Under the pieces are notes generated by a model. It saw only the letters and a program-made list of their open reading frames with translations, was not told the DNA's origin and did not search any database. A program made the translations under genes and the position numbers. A DNA stretch of 12,761 bases from positions 1-12,761 of the forward strand of contig JASLFQ010000228.1 in NCBI GenBank assembly GCA_030150595.1, in the 5' to 3' direction. The DNA is from Aquirhabdus sp. GTDB taxonomy: Bacteria > Pseudomonadota > Gammaproteobacteria > Pseudomonadales > Moraxellaceae. Below are positions 1-6,614 of the stretch, piece after piece; within the stretch, counting starts at the first letter, position 1; every line of letters starts with the position of its first letter.

Positions 1-658
1 CTTCAGAAGCCTTTGTTGGGTCTATCCCCAGAGAAATAAGAGCCTGTCTGTAAGCAAATTGAAGGCTATTACCGTCAGTGTTTAAGTAGTGAGTTTTAAT
101 AATAGTGCGGAATATGCTTCTAACATCTTCAGTAATGTTGATACCCGTGCCCGGAGAAACTGTTCTGGGTCTCCCTCTTTTTTTGTCACCAGCACGTTTA
201 GTTTTGCCAGCGCCGCCATTTTTGCTTGTGTCAGGGTATAGAGTATTAGGGCTTTGACCTCGTTGCCAATATAAGCGTAGTTTAGTGTACACCGTTTGTT
301 TTGTTGTCTCATGTTTGGACATGATGCTCTGGACGATTTGACCTCGACCAGAACGACTATAAATTTCTGGTTCTTGTTTCACATAATCAGAAATCATTTT
401 CCAAGCTGAGGTTTGCACCTTTCTTCCCCAGTCAGTAGTTTTACTTGGTGGTGCTAACACAAATTGTTCATAAGGGTCTGCGATAAAATGAATATCTTCA
501 TCTCTGAGAAGTTTTATCAAATTTTCTAAGGAAATAGGTTCTGGCAATGCTGAACGATTATTAATATCAATCCAGTAAGCAGTATCTTTGTTGCGCCAAA
601 GGATGCGAAAGCTATTTTTACCATATTGATAAACATCATTCACCAGTAACATATTCAT
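1..658 (-). CDS. tnsB: TnsB transposase, N-terminal part (truncated by the window edge)
   Basis: TnsB is the DDE-family subunit of the Tn7 transposase. It binds the repeated sites at the element ends and makes the 3' cuts and joins. The window holds 219 codons. They align by eye with the N-terminal DNA-binding part of Tn7 TnsB; the clearest match is LRLYWQRGQSPNTLYPD at residues 127-143, against LRRYWQRGQTPNALIPD in Tn7. A second match is the segment ITEDVRSIFRTIIKTHYLN at about 175-193. The catalytic DDE core would come later and is not visible. The start is ATG at 658, or a second ATG at 652; a GGAG lies just upstream of both. The reading frame overlaps the end of tnsA by 23 bp, which suggests translational coupling. 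No frameshift or stop is present in the visible part. Confidence 0.93.
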   Translation of the reverse strand, partial: MNMLLVNDVYQYGKNSFRILWRNKDTAYWIDINNRSALPEPISLENLIKLLRDEDIHFIADPYEQFVLAPPSKTTDWGRKVQTSAWKMISDYVKQEPEIYSRSGRGQIVQSIMSKHETTKQTVYTKLRLYWQRGQSPNTLYPDTSKNGGAGKTKRAGDKKRGRPRTVSPGTGINITEDVRSIFRTIIKTHYLNTDGNSLQFAYRQALISLGIDPTKASE

Positions 659-1487
659 ATTGCTCCGCTTTCCAGAACTCTGAAGGAATGAGATCTTGGC
701 ACAATAGATTCTTTACGGATATGTTCATCATGTCAAAGATAAAAGCACGCTGCGCTAAAAGATGTCTTAATACTGACAAATGGCTGCCCAGTTCTACATT
801 GTAATCATTGTCAAGTTTCTTAGTAATTGCAGATATTTTTTGATTAGGATAGTACAGTATGATCTCACTGAAGATTAGAAAATACTCTCTTAATTCAGAT
901 GAGTTTAGGTTGCAGGAAGTGAGAAATGGGCGTACCCATTTAATATTTTCAATTAATGTTTTCGAGATTTCCCGTTCCGTGACAATATAAAAAGGAATAT
1001 CTTTTTCTAACCAATAAGACCTTTCCAATTCTAATTTTTCAATTACGCGGGCATCATTTAATTCATCTGCATATTTAACAGAAATTGCTTTGCGAGAAAA
1101 TTTCTCATTTTCATTTAAATCAACAATAAAGTCTGTTGTAACAACCTGATCAACCCCTCCAAAGCTTGGATGTGCTATACCAAGTTTATCTGCTATAGCC
1201 CTAGAGTCCTCACGAGCAATCGGAAATTGTTCTCGAATGTCAATGACACTACTATGCCAGTCAAGCTCACAAAATACTTGGTGTTCAAGATCGGAAAGGA
1301 GATGGTGGACTCGACCTACGGTGGAGCTGGGAAGGCGATGAACTCGACCAGTAGATGGAAAGTCATGTACGGTGATAAAAGGAAGGTAATCGCGACCACT
1401 ACCAGAACCTCGACCCTCTTTAAATCGATTGGCTATAACTCTTTCTGCGAGTTCAATACGTTTTTCTTGGCTGAAAGAAGTAGCCAT
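636..1487 (-). CDS. tnsA: TnsA endonuclease of a Tn7-like transposon
   Basis: TnsA works with TnsB as the heteromeric Tn7 transposase. It makes the 5' strand cuts that let the element move by cut-and-paste instead of forming cointegrates. The 283-residue product is close in length to Tn7 TnsA (273). It matches Tn7 over its first half: the motif KEGRGSGSGRDYLPFITV (23-40) and the stretch GRVHHLLSDLE (58-68). The three restriction-enzyme-like catalytic residues appear conserved: E68 in LSDLE, D119 in TTDF and K138 in SVKYA, corresponding to E63, D114 and K132 of Tn7. The C-terminal part (about 170-283), which in Tn7 contacts TnsC, is much less similar. The start ATG at 1487 lies 37 bp inside the nearest TnsB site, and no strong ribosome binding site is visible. 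The start codon lies within an inverted repeat (1485-1529). The gene looks intact. Confidence 0.95.
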   Translation of the reverse strand: MATSFSQEKRIELAERVIANRFKEGRGSGSGRDYLPFITVHDFPSTGRVHRLPSSTVGRVHHLLSDLEHQVFCELDWHSSVIDIREQFPIAREDSRAIADKLGIAHPSFGGVDQVVTTDFIVDLNENEKFSRKAISVKYADELNDARVIEKLELERSYWLEKDIPFYIVTEREISKTLIENIKWVRPFLTSCNLNSSELREYFLIFSEIILYYPNQKISAITKKLDNDYNVELGSHLSVLRHLLAQRAFIFDMMNISVKNLLCQDLIPSEFWKAEQYEYVTGE

Positions 1488-1529
1488 ACTAAGAACATCC
1501 CCAGTATTACCTTAGGTTGTCTTAGTATG
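1485..1529 (-). promoter_or_regulatory. 10-bp inverted repeat spanning the tnsA leader and start codon
   Basis: On the plus strand, CATACTAAGA at 1485-1494 is the exact reverse complement of TCTTAGTATG at 1520-1529, with 25 bases between. One arm contains the tnsA start codon (complement of 1485-1487); the other is the inner edge of the innermost TnsB-type site. It could be an operator through which TnsB represses its own operon, as known for Tn7. Alternatively it could be an mRNA hairpin that hides the tnsA start. The sequence shows only the symmetry. Confidence 0.45.
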
Positions 1530-1580
1530 CTACTTTATTTTAAAGTATGATAGTTTATTTTAAGTATGACACTTTATTTT
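1524..1580 (-). repeat. Three tandem TnsB-type binding sites in the transposon right end
   Basis: Read on the minus strand, three copies of an 18-base unit lie at 1580-1563, 1561-1544 and 1541-1524: AAAATAAAGTGTCATACT, AAAATAAACTATCATACT and AAAATAAAGTAGCATACT. They repeat every 19-20 bp. The unit resembles the Tn7 right-end TnsB site, whose core is recalled as CAATAAAGTCTTAAACT. Tn7 has four closely packed sites on this side; a fourth degenerate copy may lie at about 1502-1521 but is not convincing. These sites define the element end and probably overlap the tns promoter. Confidence 0.8.
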
Positions 1581-1589
1581 AAAATGACA

Positions 1590-1638
1590 GTTGATGATTG
1601 ATGTGATTTTTTAAGCATCAATCTTTTGCCATGAGCAC
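1590..1638. other. Spacer between transposon end and glmS terminator, with a stem-loop
   Basis: These 49 bases hold no gene. The plus strand contains GATTGATG at 1596-1603 and its reverse complement CATCAATC at 1616-1623, separated by 12 bases and followed by TTTT at 1624-1627. The hairpin is weak and A/T-rich. It could act as a terminator for plus-strand transcription leaving the element towards glmS, or be chance. The stretch is either host DNA beyond the usual Tn7 insertion point or a remnant of an earlier insertion. Confidence 0.35.
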
Positions 1639-1670
1639 AAAAAAGCCGCCTTTATTTGGGCGGCTTTTTT
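1639..1670 (-). terminator. Intrinsic terminator of glmS (works on both strands)
   Basis: A perfect 12-bp stem has arms at 1639-1650 and 1659-1670: six A/T pairs plus GCCGCC paired with GGCGGC, around an 8-base loop. Each strand ends in a run of at least six T residues after the G/C stem. On the minus strand it starts 15 bp after the glmS stop codon. Because it is symmetrical it should also stop transcription running from the transposon into glmS. A Tn7-type insertion about 25 bp past the stop codon would have split it; here it is whole. Confidence 0.9.
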
Positions 1671-1684
1671 ACATCTTGAAGACA

Positions 1685-1722
1685 TTATTCCACAGTGACT
1701 GACTTCGCCAAGTTTCTTGGTT
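1685..1722 (-). other. Predicted attTn7 recognition sequence (3' end of glmS)
   Basis: In Tn7 the selector TnsD binds the last roughly 35 bp of glmS and directs insertion downstream. Here these codons encode NLAKSVTVE and the stop, the strongly conserved GlmS C-terminus that includes an active-site lysine. The presence of a Tn7-like element beyond it makes use of this site likely, but the selector gene is not in the window. The distance to the transposon end is longer than usual. Confidence 0.6.
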
Positions 1723-3520
1723 GATCAACATCGGTGCCGCGTAGTACCGCGACGTGATAAGACAGTAATTGCATTGGAATACTGTAGACAATCGGAGCAA
1801 CTAAACCAGCAATCTTCGGAATCGAGATGACGTGGACACGTTCTTCCGCTTTGATATGACTATCAACATCAGCGAAGACAAATAGTTCGCCGCCACGTGC
1901 TTGAACTTCTTGCATATTGGATTTGAGTTTGTCTAAGAGGTCATCTTGGGCCGCCAAAACAACAATCGGCATGTCTTTATCAACCAATGCCAATGGGCCG
2001 TGTTTGAGTTCGCCTGCTGCATAACCTTCAGCATGGATGTAGGAGATCTCTTTGAGTTTCAAAGCACCTTCTAGTGCGATTGGATACTCAATACCACGTC
2101 CTAGGAACAATGCATGACGCTTTTCAATAAATGCATGTGACATTTTTTCAATTTGACTATCGAGCGCAAGCGTTTCACTGACGACAATAGGCACTTGCCA
2201 AAGTTGAGAAATGATTTCAGCAGATTTTTCTGGTGCTAAGCTGCCTTGTTCTTGTCCAACTTTAAGCACGAGTAGCATCAATGCCGCTAATTGAGTCGTG
2301 AATGCTTTGGTCGATGCGACACCAATTTCTACGCCTGCTTGGGTCAAGAGGTGTAGATCAGTTTCACGAATGAGTGATGATGTTTTGACGTTACATAGTG
2401 CGAGGGTGACTAAGTCATCATTGGCACCCGCTTGAGCTTTAATATCGCGTAGTGCGGCTAACGTATCTGCAGTTTCACCTGATTGAGAAATACAGACAAC
2501 CAACGTGTTCGCTTGTACAACAGGCTCGCGATAGCGGAATTCGCTCGCAATTTCGACGTTACAAGGCATTCTGAGCAGTTTCTCAAACCAATAACGTGCA
2601 ACCATTCCCGCGTGATAACTGGTACCGCAAGCAATGATTTGGATTTGTTTAATGCCAGCCAAACGCTTAGCTTTCTCACCCAAGAAATCATCATGCAGTG
2701 CATTATCAGTAATGCCGACGGACAAGGTGCGGGTGAGGGCTTCAGTCTGCTCGTGGATTTCTTTGAGCATGTAATGCTTGTAGCCGCCTTTGTCGCTTGC
2801 GCTATCACTGGCATCAATTTCATGCGAGGTACGTTCGGTCAAAACACCATTCTGATAAATCTCGATGGATTCACGTGTTAAGCGAACAACGTCTTTTTCT
2901 TCCAGATAAATAAAACGATTCGTCACTGGCAGCAGTGCCATTTGGTCAGAAGACACAAAATTTTCACCAATTCCTAAACCGACGACGAGCGGTGAGCCTG
3001 CACGTACAGCAATCATTTCATCTGCATTCAGGCTGTTGACTACGCCTAAAGCATAAGCACCGTGGAGCAATGGAATGACGGATTGTACGGCTGCAAGAAG
3101 GGTCGAATGAGTATGCATTGCACGATGGACTAAATGGGCAACGACTTCGGTATCGGTTTGTGAAGTAAACACATAGCCTTCGCCTTGTAATTCAGCTTTG
3201 AGCAAAGAGTAGTTTTCGATAATACCGTTATGGACGACGGCAATTGTGCCCGATACATGCGGGTGGGCATTGGCGACCGATGGTGCACCGTGAGTTGCCC
3301 ATCGGGTATGTGCAATACCGAGAGTTCCGTGCAGATGCTTAGCATTGACGGCAGCTTCAAGCACAGCCACTTTGCCGACTTGTCGTTCGCGGACGATTTC
3401 ACCTTGATCGATCAATGCTAATCCAGCGGAATCATAACCACGATATTCCAGACGTTTCAGTCCTTCGATCAAAATAGGTGCGACATTGCGCTCCGCGATA
3501 CCACCGACAATTCCACACAT
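1685..3520 (-). CDS. glmS: Glutamine--fructose-6-phosphate aminotransferase (isomerizing)
   Basis: GlmS converts fructose-6-phosphate and glutamine to glucosamine-6-phosphate, the first step of the UDP-GlcNAc pathway for peptidoglycan and lipopolysaccharide. The 611-residue length matches the family (609 in E. coli). The N-terminal glutaminase domain (1-240) begins MCGIVGG, with Cys2 as the nucleophile, and carries HTRWATHG (71-78) and HNGIIEN (97-103). Two SIS sugar-isomerase domains follow. The first has CGTSYHA (298-304) and SQSGETADT (345-353). The second has EGALKLKEISY (484-494) and GELKHGP. E491, H507 and K606 correspond to the E. coli catalytic residues E488, H504 and K603. The gene ends in KSVTVE and is followed by a strong terminator. 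It lies 107 bp downstream of glmU and is probably cotranscribed with it. The ATG at 3520 has a rather distant AGGA upstream. Confidence 0.98.
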   Translation of the reverse strand: MCGIVGGIAERNVAPILIEGLKRLEYRGYDSAGLALIDQGEIVRERQVGKVAVLEAAVNAKHLHGTLGIAHTRWATHGAPSVANAHPHVSGTIAVVHNGIIENYSLLKAELQGEGYVFTSQTDTEVVAHLVHRAMHTHSTLLAAVQSVIPLLHGAYALGVVNSLNADEMIAVRAGSPLVVGLGIGENFVSSDQMALLPVTNRFIYLEEKDVVRLTRESIEIYQNGVLTERTSHEIDASDSASDKGGYKHYMLKEIHEQTEALTRTLSVGITDNALHDDFLGEKAKRLAGIKQIQIIACGTSYHAGMVARYWFEKLLRMPCNVEIASEFRYREPVVQANTLVVCISQSGETADTLAALRDIKAQAGANDDLVTLALCNVKTSSLIRETDLHLLTQAGVEIGVASTKAFTTQLAALMLLVLKVGQEQGSLAPEKSAEIISQLWQVPIVVSETLALDSQIEKMSHAFIEKRHALFLGRGIEYPIALEGALKLKEISYIHAEGYAAGELKHGPLALVDKDMPIVVLAAQDDLLDKLKSNMQEVQARGGELFVFADVDSHIKAEERVHVISIPKIAGLVAPIVYSIPMQLLSYHVAVLRGTDVDQPRNLAKSVTVE

Positions 3521-3576
3521 ATCGTTTCGTTCCTAACTAATTCCAGATTGAAGTTCTGAATTTGGGTTTGAGGTTT

Positions 3577-3620
3577 GCTGTTTTATATTAACAGCTATTC
3601 TATGTCATCTTAACGTGACA
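3577..3620 (-). promoter_or_regulatory. Two short stem-loops in the glmU-glmS intergenic region
   Basis: The 107 bp between the glmU stop and the glmS start hold no gene. Two inverted repeats are present: GCTGTT/AACAGC (3577-3582 and 3590-3595, 7-base loop) and TGTCA/TGACA (3603-3607 and 3616-3620, 8-base loop). Neither is followed by a T run on the minus strand, so they do not look like terminators. A TATAAA (complement of 3582-3587) with an ATGACA 15 bp upstream could be a weak internal glmS promoter. In enterobacteria this junction is an mRNA processing and small-RNA control site, but nothing here shows that. Confidence 0.3.
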
Positions 3621-3627
3621 CAGCAGA

Positions 3628-5001
3628 TCACTTTTTCACAGGGCGTTGATAGGTCGTGATGTTCCGTTGCTGGCCACGCGCGACGGCGAGATTGCCTGCG
3701 GGCACATCAGCAGTGACCACGGAGCCAGCTCCAACAGTCGCATTATCACCAATATTCACAGGTGCGACCAATGAGCTATTTGAACCAATAAAAGCCTGTG
3801 AGCCAATGATGGTTTGGTGTTTATTCGCACCATCATAATTACAGGTAATCGTCCCTGCGCCGATATTACTGTTTGCGCCAATCATCGCATCGCCAATATA
3901 GGATAGATGGTTGGCCTTACTGCCATCACCAACGCGGCTATTTTTGACTTCGACGAAGTTGCCAATGTGCACATCATCCGCAAGCACTGTACCAGGTCGT
4001 AGGCGTGCAAACGGCCCAATAAAGGCGTTCGAACCAATCGTTACGTCATCGATGATGCTGTAAGGCAGAATCTTGGTGCCGCTGCTGATTTTAGCATTTT
4101 TCAAATGGCAACCTGCACCTACGGTGACACCATCACCGAGATAGCAATCACCTTCAATGATGACATTAATATCAATTTGAACATCTTGCCCAACGGATAA
4201 ATGCCCGCGCAAATCAAAGCGGGCAGGATCAAGTAAGGTGACGCCAGACTTCATTAATTCATTGGCTTGATGACGTTGCCATTGACGTTCAAGTGCAGAC
4301 AATTGCAGACGGTCATTGACGCCTTCGACTTCGAATGCATAAGTCGGTTGAATGCTACCAATTTCAATATGGTCTTTTGCCGCCATTGCAACGATGTCGG
4401 TTAAATAATATTCACCTTGGGCGTTGTCATTTGACAGATTGGGCAACCAGCGATGCAGCAGCGCATTATCAACTGCATAAATGCCTGTATTGACTTCAGT
4501 AATCGCACGCTCTTTTTCAGTGGCGTCTTTTTGTTCCACGATGAGGGTAATCTGATTTTTGCTATTGCGAACAATACGACCGTAGCCTGTTGGATTATCG
4601 AGATTTAAGGTAATCATCGCCAAGCCGCCATTAGCTGCTTCTAACAAACGACGCAAAGTATCAGCGCGAACCAAAGGCACATCACCATATAAAATCAGGC
4701 TTTTTCCTGTCTCTGGCAGTACAGGAAGTGTGACTTGTACAGCATGGCCTGTGCCTTTTTGCTCGGCTTGTTCAACCCATTCAATGGTTTGTTGGGCATG
4801 AGCAGGGCAAGTAAATGCAGCTTTGACAATGTCGCCACCATGACCGTAGACGGTGATGACGCGATCTGCTTCAATGCGCGCCGTTTGCGCTAAGACGTGT
4901 GCCAGCAGTGGTTTTCCTGCAAGTGGCTGTAACACTTTGGGCAGGCGCGAGTTCATCCGTGTCCCTTTGCCTGCCGCTAAAATAATGACACTGAGCGTCA
5001 T
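3628..5001 (-). CDS. glmU: Bifunctional UDP-GlcNAc pyrophosphorylase / glucosamine-1-phosphate N-acetyltransferase
   Basis: GlmU acetylates glucosamine-1-phosphate and then couples it to UTP, giving UDP-GlcNAc in the cytoplasm. The product has 457 residues, as expected. The N-terminal pyrophosphorylase domain (1-230) carries [17 protein letters not shown] (8-24), YGDVPL (105-110), EQKDA (156-160) and NTGIYA (171-176). The C-terminal left-handed beta-helix (about 250-440) shows repeated I/V-G-x-x hexapeptides. It includes [10 protein letters not shown] (329-338) and [10 protein letters not shown] (362-371), in which H365 corresponds to the catalytic His363 of E. coli. The start is ATG at 5001 with GGAG eight bases upstream. 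It is the gene before glmS, and both make the same pathway's intermediates. It lies 92 bp after pgpA, so it may be transcribed from its own promoter or by readthrough. Confidence 0.98.
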   Translation of the reverse strand: MTLSVIILAAGKGTRMNSRLPKVLQPLAGKPLLAHVLAQTARIEADRVITVYGHGGDIVKAAFTCPAHAQQTIEWVEQAEQKGTGHAVQVTLPVLPETGKSLILYGDVPLVRADTLRRLLEAANGGLAMITLNLDNPTGYGRIVRNSKNQITLIVEQKDATEKERAITEVNTGIYAVDNALLHRWLPNLSNDNAQGEYYLTDIVAMAAKDHIEIGSIQPTYAFEVEGVNDRLQLSALERQWQRHQANELMKSGVTLLDPARFDLRGHLSVGQDVQIDINVIIEGDCYLGDGVTVGAGCHLKNAKISSGTKILPYSIIDDVTIGSNAFIGPFARLRPGTVLADDVHIGNFVEVKNSRVGDGSKANHLSYIGDAMIGANSNIGAGTITCNYDGANKHQTIIGSQAFIGSNSSLVAPVNIGDNATVGAGSVVTADVPAGNLAVARGQQRNITTYQRPVKK

Positions 5002-5095
5002 GTGGTTTTCTCCGTTGTTCTTTTGAGTCAGTCATTCAAGTGAATAATAAAGCAAATACTTTCATGGATAAGGGCGAGATCATTAACTTGCGCCA

Positions 5096-5650
5096 TTAAA
5101 CCCATATTAAATATCCCCACATGATCAGTGCGGCAATCAGTCCAGCTAAAATATCATCGATCATGATACCAAAACCACCATGCACACTGTGATCAAAATA
5201 ACGAATAGGCCATGGTTTCCAGATATCAAACAGTCTAAATAGGGCAAATGCAATCAATAAATTGATGATAGTCATTCCATCGAACGTCGCAAGTTTACCT
5301 AAAGCGAGCATAGGCATGAGTACCATTGATTGCCCGACAAACTCATCCCAGACAATGCGCCCATCATCATGTACGCCCATCAGTTGCGCGGTTCGACCGC
5401 AAATCGGGATGCCAATAATAGCGGAAATGGCTATAGCCCAGAGTGAAGGGTACGTGCCTAAATACATCCAAAGTGGTGCAAAAAACAAAACCGCAAACGA
5501 ACCCGCCGTTCCTGGTGCTTTAGGAGATAAACCTGAACCTAGCCCAACGCCCAGAAACCAGCACAATTGATCGAGCACATTCATATTTTTAAATAAAACT
5601 TCAGCGGTTCCCGTGCTGATATTTTTCTTTGAGTTTGGTGTGTCAGTCAA
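5096..5650 (-). CDS. pgpA: Phosphatidylglycerophosphatase A
   Basis: PgpA removes the terminal phosphate of phosphatidylglycerophosphate to give phosphatidylglycerol at the inner membrane. The family pattern is clear: GSGLSPKAPGTAGS (38-51), VHDDGRIVWDEFVG (93-106), FRLFDIWKPWPIR (138-150) and IMIDDILAGL (162-171). The acidic residues of these motifs are the expected metal and phosphate ligands. Hydrophobic segments at about 52-65, 70-86, 125-140 and 167-184 fit a small integral membrane protein. The longest frame begins with TTG at 5650, giving 184 residues and an 8-bp overlap with the thiL stop; AAAGGA lies ten bases upstream. The alternative ATG at 5584 gives 162 residues, and its product begins just before the conserved core without an obvious ribosome binding site. 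Either start keeps all catalytic motifs. Confidence 0.95.
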   Translation of the reverse strand: MTDTPNSKKNISTGTAEVLFKNMNVLDQLCWFLGVGLGSGLSPKAPGTAGSFAVLFFAPLWMYLGTYPSLWAIAISAIIGIPICGRTAQLMGVHDDGRIVWDEFVGQSMVLMPMLALGKLATFDGMTIINLLIAFALFRLFDIWKPWPIRYFDHSVHGGFGIMIDDILAGLIAALIMWGYLIWV

Positions 5651-6605
5651 AATGCTTAAATCCCTTGGTACGGGTGTGAAAAGGTAAGTGATTATGCAAA
5701 ATAGTCAATCGTTCATGATCTGGCGTGTGTTGCACGATCTCACCAATGACGGTTAAGGGCAAGTCTTGTTGACGCCAAAGGTGCTGAAGATTAGCAAATT
5801 TTTGTGGAGAAATGGTGAAGCACAACTCATAGTCATCACCGCCACCGAGGGCAAGTGTCGCTCGTTGTTCATTATTCAATGTGGTTAATATCGCTGAAAA
5901 AGGCAATTTTTCCACATCAATTCGCCCCGCAACATCACTTGCAGTCAAAATGTGTCCTAAATCCTGTGCCAAGCCATCGGAAATATCGAGCATTGCCGAT
6001 GCATAACCACGCAATGCTTGTCCGAGTGCTAAACGCGGCGTTGGACGGTCAAGGCGTGATTTTAAACTTGGATTTAGCAGAGGATCATTGAGATGTTGCA
6101 GTGCATAAGCGGCATCGCCAAGCGTATTGGAGACGACTATCAGATCACCCACTTGAGCGCCGTTACGTCGAATGGCTTGACCCGTTGGAGTCCAGCCGAG
6201 TGCGGTGACGGTGAGGCTCAGAGTGTCGCCGCGTGTGGTATCGCCGCCAATCAATGTGACATTGGACGCATCACACAGCGCAAAGATGCCCTCGGCAAGT
6301 TTTGCCAAGAAGTCAGAGTCTGCTTTGGGGAGTGTAAGTGCGAGTAAAATGCTATGGGGGGCTGCGCCCATCGCGGCAAGGTCAGAAAGATTGACCGCGA
6401 CAGCTTTCCAGCCAATCGAGTAGGCATCAGTCTTGACAGGAAAATGCCGACCTGCAATCAGTGTATCGGTACTGATGACTAACTCATGATGCGCGGGTGG
6501 CATCAGTAATGCTGCATCATCACCAATGCCAAGACGTACGCCAGTGGATGAGTTTTGCTGAGACTTTCGTTGAAAGAACTGTTGAATCAGCGAAAATTCA
6601 TCCAT
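5643..6605 (-). CDS. thiL: Thiamine-monophosphate kinase
   Basis: ThiL phosphorylates thiamine monophosphate with ATP to thiamine diphosphate, the active cofactor. The 320-residue product has the family motifs in order: GIGDDAALL (26-34), STDTLIAGRHF (45-55), VNLSDLAAMGA (71-81), GGDTTRGD (120-127), VSNTLGDAAYAL (158-169), DISDGLAQDLGHI (207-219) and LGGGDDYELCFT (253-264). The Asp residues in GDD, GGDTT and DISDG bind magnesium and nucleotide in this AIR-synthase-like fold. The gene starts with ATG at 6605, nine bases after the nusB stop, with no good ribosome binding site, so it is probably coupled to nusB translation. Its stop overlaps the first codons of pgpA. The nusB-thiL-pgpA order is common in gammaproteobacteria. 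Confidence 0.97.
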   Translation of the reverse strand: MDEFSLIQQFFQRKSQQNSSTGVRLGIGDDAALLMPPAHHELVISTDTLIAGRHFPVKTDAYSIGWKAVAVNLSDLAAMGAAPHSILLALTLPKADSDFLAKLAEGIFALCDASNVTLIGGDTTRGDTLSLTVTALGWTPTGQAIRRNGAQVGDLIVVSNTLGDAAYALQHLNDPLLNPSLKSRLDRPTPRLALGQALRGYASAMLDISDGLAQDLGHILTASDVAGRIDVEKLPFSAILTTLNNEQRATLALGGGDDYELCFTISPQKFANLQHLWRQQDLPLTVIGEIVQHTPDHERLTILHNHLPFHTRTKGFKHFD

Positions 6606-6614
6606 GACGAATGA

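Larger units (their letters stand above)
1..1589 (-). mobile_element. Right (glmS-proximal) end of a Tn7-like transposon, partial
   Basis: This is the end of a Tn7-family element lying downstream of glmS, the standard Tn7 target, with tnsA closest to glmS as in Tn7. The outer boundary is placed at 1589. Read inward on the minus strand from there, the sequence begins TGTCATTT, and an A/T-rich repeat starts about nine bases in. The Tn7 right end, as I recall it, has the same plan: TGT, about eight bases, then a site with a CAATAAAG core. Element genes are visibly more A+T-rich than the glm and rib genes. The left end, tnsC, the target selectors and any cargo are outside the window. The five bases outside the end (1590-1594, GTTGA on the plus strand) are the predicted target duplication, which cannot be confirmed without the other end. 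Confidence 0.88.

Noticed and set aside
1170..1550. Plus-strand 126-codon frame opposite tnsA and across the transposon end
   Set aside because: It lies antisense to a clearly recognised tnsA, crosses the TnsB sites and has no ribosome binding site or family resemblance.
1..1589. CRISPR-associated transposon
   Set aside because: No repeats, Cas genes or guide-like arrays are visible, and the glmS location with Tn7-like TnsA and TnsB suggests selector-guided targeting. The unseen part of the element could change this.
1637..1639. TGT on the minus strand at 1639 as the transposon end, closer to the usual distance from glmS
   Set aside because: No TnsB-type repeat begins within the following 40 bases, whereas the TGT at 1589 has a site at the Tn7-like offset. 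A remnant of an older end cannot be excluded.
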